Assembly (NCBI GenBank): GCA_902558895.1
Contig: CACEFS010000007.1
Span: 1-48,762, forward strand
Source of the DNA: an uncultured Prochlorococcus sp.
Lineage (GTDB): Bacteria; Cyanobacteriota; Cyanobacteriia; PCC-6307; Cyanobiaceae
Reading direction: 5' to 3'
Length of the DNA stretch: 48,762 nucleotides
Position numbers and translations under genes: made by a program
Shown here: positions 45,693 to 48,762 of the stretch, one piece after another
Numbering within the stretch: position 1 is the first letter of the stretch
Layout of the letters: the number at the start of each line of letters is the position of its first letter
The notes under the pieces: model-generated
The model's input: only the letters and a program-made list of their open reading frames with translations
Told to the model about the DNA's origin: nothing
Databases searched by the model: none

Positions 45693-46055
45693 TTAATAAT
45701 TTTTGCTCAATCTACAAGAATTAGCCGAAATTTCGAAGAAACCAGAAAGAAGTTCACCATCCAAAATGAATCGATAATTTTCAGAGTCCAAGTCTGTAGA
45801 AACGTTTTTAAATATTCCATGATCAATTCTTTTTACAAAACCTCTATTATCAGAAAGTTTATGTTCTATCCTGGATAGCCAAATAAGTCTATGATTTGGC
45901 TGCTTAGAAATTTCTATAGAAGCTTGATTTAATAAAGGTAGTTTTAAAAATTTCCAAGTTAAGCAATCTATTCCATTTTCAACAAGAAAATCATAATGAA
46001 TATCTTTAGACTTAGCATTACAAACTTCATGTTCCAGCAAAACCCATTTATCCAT
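45693..46055 (-). CDS. small protein resembling the LigD 3'-phosphoesterase domain
   Basis: A 120-residue protein whose layout follows the phosphoesterase (PE) domain of bacterial DNA ligase D: LLEH (H9), then IHYDF (H20, D22), ENGIDCLTWKFLKLP for the usual E-x-G-x-L-x-W-x-x-P-K, HRLIWLSRIEH (R56, H65), a G-F-V-x-x-I-D-H-G-I-F strand in place of the FEG-GTV-WD-G part, and YRFILDGELLSGFFEI for the final F-L-x-G-x-x-L-x-G strand. In LigD the matching His, His, Asp, Arg and His bind Mn2+ and the RNA/DNA end. The Arg that follows HYDF in LigD is Leu (L24) here. No ligase or primase domain and no Ku gene are nearby. The assignment is by eye. Confidence 0.55.
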   Translation of the reverse strand: MDKWVLLEHEVCNAKSKDIHYDFLVENGIDCLTWKFLKLPLLNQASIEISKQPNHRLIWLSRIEHKLSDNRGFVKRIDHGIFKNVSTDLDSENYRFILDGELLSGFFEISANSCRLSKNY

Positions 46056-46138
46056 TATGTAGTTGATAAATAAATTAAATCTTTTTGCAAAACAAAGTTT
46101 AGATAAAGATATTTTTTCTTAAAGATGGTCCCTTTGAT

Positions 46139-46276
46139 TTAATTACCTGCATCAGGAACAAATCTTAAAGCGATGAATAGCAAACTTCCAGCTCCAGCGA
46201 TAGCTGCAGCTACTAATCCAAAATCTGTAGGGATTGTGCGAGATGCAAAAATTAATGATGCAAATGTAATATCCAT
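46139..46276 (-). CDS. 45-residue single-span peptide
   Basis: From ATG at 46276 the product is MDITFASLIFASRTIPTDFG followed by a strongly hydrophobic segment (LVAAAIAGAGSLLFIALRF) and the end VPDAGN. The frame stays open upstream to 46399, but that part is AT-rich with no conserved look. The size and the one-helix form suggest a thylakoid or cytoplasmic membrane peptide such as a photosystem or NDH small subunit; I could not match it to PsbI, PsbK, PsbY, PetG, PetM, PetN or Ycf12. Confidence 0.6.
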   Translation of the reverse strand: MDITFASLIFASRTIPTDFGLVAAAIAGAGSLLFIALRFVPDAGN

Positions 46277-46464
46277 GATGAAATTTAAACTCAATTGATA
46301 ATTCCAGTAATAGCTTAACAAAAGCTTCTTGCAGAACAGAGTAGATAAATAAAATGTAAATAAACTTTTATATGTTTTTATTCTATATAAATCCCACAAT
46401 TATTTAGATAAGGGTTCCAAATTAAGAAAATAGGGTCTAATCTTAAAATAAATAAGTTTGAATA

Positions 46465-46926
46465 ATGGAGACTTACCATCCTCCCAAAGAAGTAGAAGAT
46501 AAAGAAGATAACTCTAATCTTCCTGAAAGAGAGATTCTCTCGGAAAAATGGTTACTCGAACAAATTGACAGTTTAATACCTTTAATAAAAGAAAAATGGC
46601 CTAACATCGCACAACAAACCCTTGAAGCCACAAAAGGGAGTATTGACGATTTAGTTGAAGTAATAGCAAGCCATAGTGGAACCTCAGCAATTAGAATAAA
46701 AAACCAACTATTTGAAATAATTGATTCAATAAGAGAAAATAATTGGGAAATATCAGAAAAAATTGAGCCTATAGAAAGTCAATTAGAAGAATTATTAGAA
46801 GAACTTAACAATACACTTAGACCAAAAATAGAAAGTCCTATAAGAAAAAAACCATTATTGTCTATAGCTATTGCGGCTGGTATTGGTTTACTAATAGGAA
46901 CGCTCCTAAACAGTGGTAGAAAATAA
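46465..46926 (+). CDS. YqjD/ElaB-like membrane-anchored helical protein
   Basis: A 153-residue protein with an acidic N-terminus, a helical middle (WPNIAQQTLEATKGSIDDLV, then IEPIESQLEELLEELNN) and a C-terminal membrane anchor with a glycine-zipper look (LSIAIAAGIGLLIGTLLNSG). This is the layout of the DUF883/ElaB/YqjD family, inner-membrane anchored proteins that in E. coli bind ribosomes. Sequence similarity is weak, so the call rests on layout and on the gene after it, which is a YqjE-like protein. The next ATG begins one base after its stop. Confidence 0.6.
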   Translation: METYHPPKEVEDKEDNSNLPEREILSEKWLLEQIDSLIPLIKEKWPNIAQQTLEATKGSIDDLVEVIASHSGTSAIRIKNQLFEIIDSIRENNWEISEKIEPIESQLEELLEELNNTLRPKIESPIRKKPLLSIAIAAGIGLLIGTLLNSGRK

Positions 46927-46927
46927 T

Positions 46928-47314
46928 ATGGAAAAACCAAAAAATAAAAACTTTGCAAATACCGCCTCCAGAATTTCAGCGATTGCAAGTTCAGTTATGG
47001 ATTTGCATGTAAGAATAGCTCTTCAAGAAGTAGATAGAGAAAAAAGAAGATTAATTAGTGGCGGAATTTTTTTGGCAATTGGCAGCACATTATTATTATT
47101 AGTACTAATTTGCATCCATATTATTTTCTACCTTTTTCTAACAAAATATAATAACTGGAATATTGAATATAATTTATTACTCATAATATTTATCGATTTA
47201 GTTCTTGCAGGCTTAAGTTTAAAACTTGGAGGAAAATTAGCCAAAGGTCCATATCTTCCTCAAACATTAGAGGGTTTAGGCAAGACAACAAAAGCCGTTT
47301 TAGGCAAAAAATAA
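46928..47314 (+). CDS. DUF1469 / holin-superfamily-like membrane protein (YqjE-like)
   Basis: About 128 residues from the ATG at 46928. A short amphipathic start (ASRISAIASSVMDLHVRIAL QE, in part) is followed by two hydrophobic segments (GIFLAIGSTLLLLVLICIHI and LLLIIFIDLVLAGLSL). This is the DUF1469 layout, labelled 'phage holin superfamily' in databases; here it is an ordinary chromosomal gene. It directly follows the YqjD-like gene (one base between), as yqjE follows yqjD in E. coli. The frame also opens 15 bases earlier. Confidence 0.7.
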   Translation: MEKPKNKNFANTASRISAIASSVMDLHVRIALQEVDREKRRLISGGIFLAIGSTLLLLVLICIHIIFYLFLTKYNNWNIEYNLLLIIFIDLVLAGLSLKLGGKLAKGPYLPQTLEGLGKTTKAVLGKK

Positions 47315-47315
47315 A

Positions 47316-48440
47316 TTACCTTATTAAATACTTTATCCATCTACAATCTATTCCCCCATTACTAACAGGAATTTTCAATGAAGATTTCATTTTCAAATAT
47401 TTTGTTAGTTTTGGATTCCCACTTAGCAGCCAAAATTCCCAACCTGAAAAATTATTCTTTAGAAAGATTCCCATTTGTTCATATAAATAAATCAATTCAT
47501 TTTCATCGCCTAATTTTTTGCCGTATGGAGGATTACATATGATTATCCCAGGTGTGCAACTTAATTGGAGTGCTAAAAAATCACTATTTATAAGCTCAAT
47601 ATAATTTTCTAATCCAGCTAATGATATGTTTATATTCGCCTGCTCAAAAACCTTTTTATTAATTTCACATCCTATTATTGTTGGCAATTTTTCATAATTT
47701 ATAATTTTATTTTTTGCCTTATTTTTTTCATTAAGATAAATATCTTTCCTAAAGTCCAACCAATTCTCAAAAAGATATACTTGATCAATATTTATGGGAA
47801 CTCCAAGGTATTGGTTGACTGCTTCAATTAAAAAAGTTCCCGAGCCGCACATAAAATCTAATAATGGAACTTTGCCATTCCATTGAGTCATATTTATCAA
47901 TCCAGAAGCTAAATTTTCTTTTAATGGAGCATTTCCAATTGCGGGTCTGTAGCCTCTTTTGTGTAAGCTTTCAACGCTGCTTTGAAGACTAAGAATTGCT
48001 TTATTATTATTTAAATGCAGATGAATTATAAAATCAGGATTAGCTAGAGAAATATTTGATCTTTTATTCCAAACTGCCTGTTGCAAATCAGTTATAGAAT
48101 TTTTTACTTCAAGAGCAGTGAAATGAGTATGACTTAAAGAAGATGTTCTCCCAGTCACTTGAACATTAAACGTATTATCAAAATGCAACCAATTTAACCA
48201 ATCAAATGAATCTCTAACCCCCGCATATAAAGATTGCTTGTCATAGCAATTAAAACTTGCAATTTCTCTATAAAAACGAAAAGCTAATCTGGAATAGAAA
48301 TGAACTCTATAAAAAGTTTCAAAATCACATTCAAAATTAATAAATCTTTTATAAGTATTAATATTAAAGCCGCCTAAATTTGAAATTTCTTCTGCTAAAG
48401 ATTTCTCTAGTCCCTCCGGAGATGATGCTACTACATTCAT
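47316..48440 (-). CDS. RlmL-like THUMP RNA (guanine-N2) methyltransferase
   Basis: A 374-residue SAM-dependent methyltransferase. The N-terminal half has a THUMP-type RNA-binding region (NVVASSPEGLEKSLAEEISN and FRFYREIASF); the C-terminal half has the SAM motif LLDFMCGSGTFLIEA, HKRGYRPAIGNAPLKENLAS just before it and the catalytic NPPYG motif in IICNPPYGKKLG. This matches the RlmL/TrmN group; in E. coli the N-terminal part of RlmL methylates G2445 of 23S rRNA. Length corresponds to that half alone, without the RlmK half. ATG at 48440. Confidence 0.88.
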   Translation of the reverse strand: MNVVASSPEGLEKSLAEEISNLGGFNINTYKRFINFECDFETFYRVHFYSRLAFRFYREIASFNCYDKQSLYAGVRDSFDWLNWLHFDNTFNVQVTGRTSSLSHTHFTALEVKNSITDLQQAVWNKRSNISLANPDFIIHLHLNNNKAILSLQSSVESLHKRGYRPAIGNAPLKENLASGLINMTQWNGKVPLLDFMCGSGTFLIEAVNQYLGVPINIDQVYLFENWLDFRKDIYLNEKNKAKNKIINYEKLPTIIGCEINKKVFEQANINISLAGLENYIELINSDFLALQLSCTPGIIICNPPYGKKLGDENELIYLYEQMGIFLKNNFSGWEFWLLSGNPKLTKYLKMKSSLKIPVSNGGIDCRWIKYLIR

Positions 48441-48499
48441 ATACGATAAAACTTAGTAAAAAACTATTCAATAACCATTTTGCCTGTCAGAATATAAAT

Positions 48500-48762
48500 G
48501 TCCAATTGGACTAGGTGATCTCAACCGATGTTTCGGACAGCGGTTCGATTCCGCTCAACTCCACTATTTGGGGTTGTAATGGTTTCGACGGGGCATAAGG
48601 AAGGTGACTGAAGCCGGCTCGGTTAGAGCAAAAACACAAATGCTAACAAAATCGTTAGTTTCTCCCGTCAAACAGCACCAGTTGCTGCTTGATCCTAAAG
48701 GAGATGGGGTTATATCAGCCTTATCAACCAAATGATACAAGGAGTCTGGAAGGACTCCACTT
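48500..48762 (+). ncRNA. ssrA: circularly permuted (two-piece) tmRNA
   Basis: The 3' acceptor part comes first: a T arm AGCGG-TTCGATT-CCGCT and the acceptor strand CAACTCC with discriminator A (48556-48563). After only six bases (CTATTT, 48564-48569) the 5' part begins with GGGGTTG (48570-48576), which pairs with that acceptor strand, then GGTTTCGACGGGG. The tag starts with GCT at 48642 and reads ANKIVSFSRQTAPVAA, stop TGA 48690-48692. CCA is not encoded. GGGGCAT can pair with ATGTTTC (helix P2). The 5' end of the acceptor piece is uncertain; a possible -10 (TATAAA) at 48493-48498 suggests it is near 48505. The far 3' end lies at or just past the window edge. Confidence 0.92.
48741..48758 (+). 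terminator. hairpin at the 3' end of ssrA
   Basis: GGAGTC (48741-48746) pairs with GACTCC (48753-48758) across a 6-base loop. It is either the last hairpin of the coding RNA or the start of a terminator; the window ends before a T-run could be seen. Confidence 0.4.

Noticed and set aside
46928-47314. Phage holin-like gene suggesting a prophage
   Set aside because: DUF1469 proteins are ordinary chromosomal membrane proteins; no lysin, integrase or structural phage genes lie nearby.

Overview
The window is a 48.8 kb piece of a marine picocyanobacterial chromosome, almost certainly Prochlorococcus of the AT-rich high-light type. The evidence is the very low GC content by eye, psbX next to ycf66, two high-light-inducible (Hli) genes, a sufBCDS cluster, many small cyanobacterial proteins, and at the right edge a circularly permuted ssrA gene whose tag reads ANKIVSFSRQTAPVAA. 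I see no prophage, transposase, integrase, CRISPR array, rRNA operon or island-like base composition. It reads as core, streamlined genome. No stretch longer than 300 bases lacks a gene; the largest gap is about 257 bases (39292-39548).

Left part (1-13.2 kb): the end of a VKOR-thioredoxin disulfide protein; nadB with a membrane protein; a tightly coupled operon of a radical-SAM/PDZ (DUF512) protein, a TolC-like outer-membrane channel and an inositol-phosphatase-like enzyme; a YihY membrane protein; a zinc-ribbon membrane protein; an Hli gene with two cyanobacterial unknowns; an HtrA/Deg protease; an ABC-F ATPase; then a patch of very small genes (12.0-13.2 kb) including a Nif11-like protein and a ribbon-helix-helix protein that shares a palindrome-rich divergent promoter region with an unknown gene.

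Middle (13.2-32.7 kb): an ion-transport run on the minus strand (KtrA, KtrB, an SLC13-type carrier with two RCK_C domains, then a type II NADH dehydrogenase); cysH, coaX, a PrxQ peroxiredoxin divergent from a phosphopantetheinyl transferase; rarA, pgm, two cyanobacterial unknowns; and the sufBCDS iron-sulfur assembly operon, with an unrelated 117-residue gene where many cyanobacteria have sufR. An S9 peptidase follows.

Right part (32.7-48.8 kb): def and a HIT protein, an SbmA/ABCD-type ABC exporter followed directly by a second Hli gene, ycf66 and psbX, yggT, accC, a tRNA-Leu with anticodon AAG, an LpxB-like glycosyltransferase, a PRC-barrel protein with an acidic repeat, smc, a small protein resembling the LigD 3'-phosphoesterase domain, a 45-residue membrane peptide, a YqjD/YqjE-like pair, an RlmL-like methyltransferase and the two-piece tmRNA gene.

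The strongest global pattern is that all twelve convergent gene pairs overlap or are at most 18 bases apart, leaving no room for separate terminators. I did not find a clear new multi-gene system. The best leads are the LigD-phosphoesterase-like protein, the small-gene/RHH palindrome patch, and the twin CX3C microprotein.
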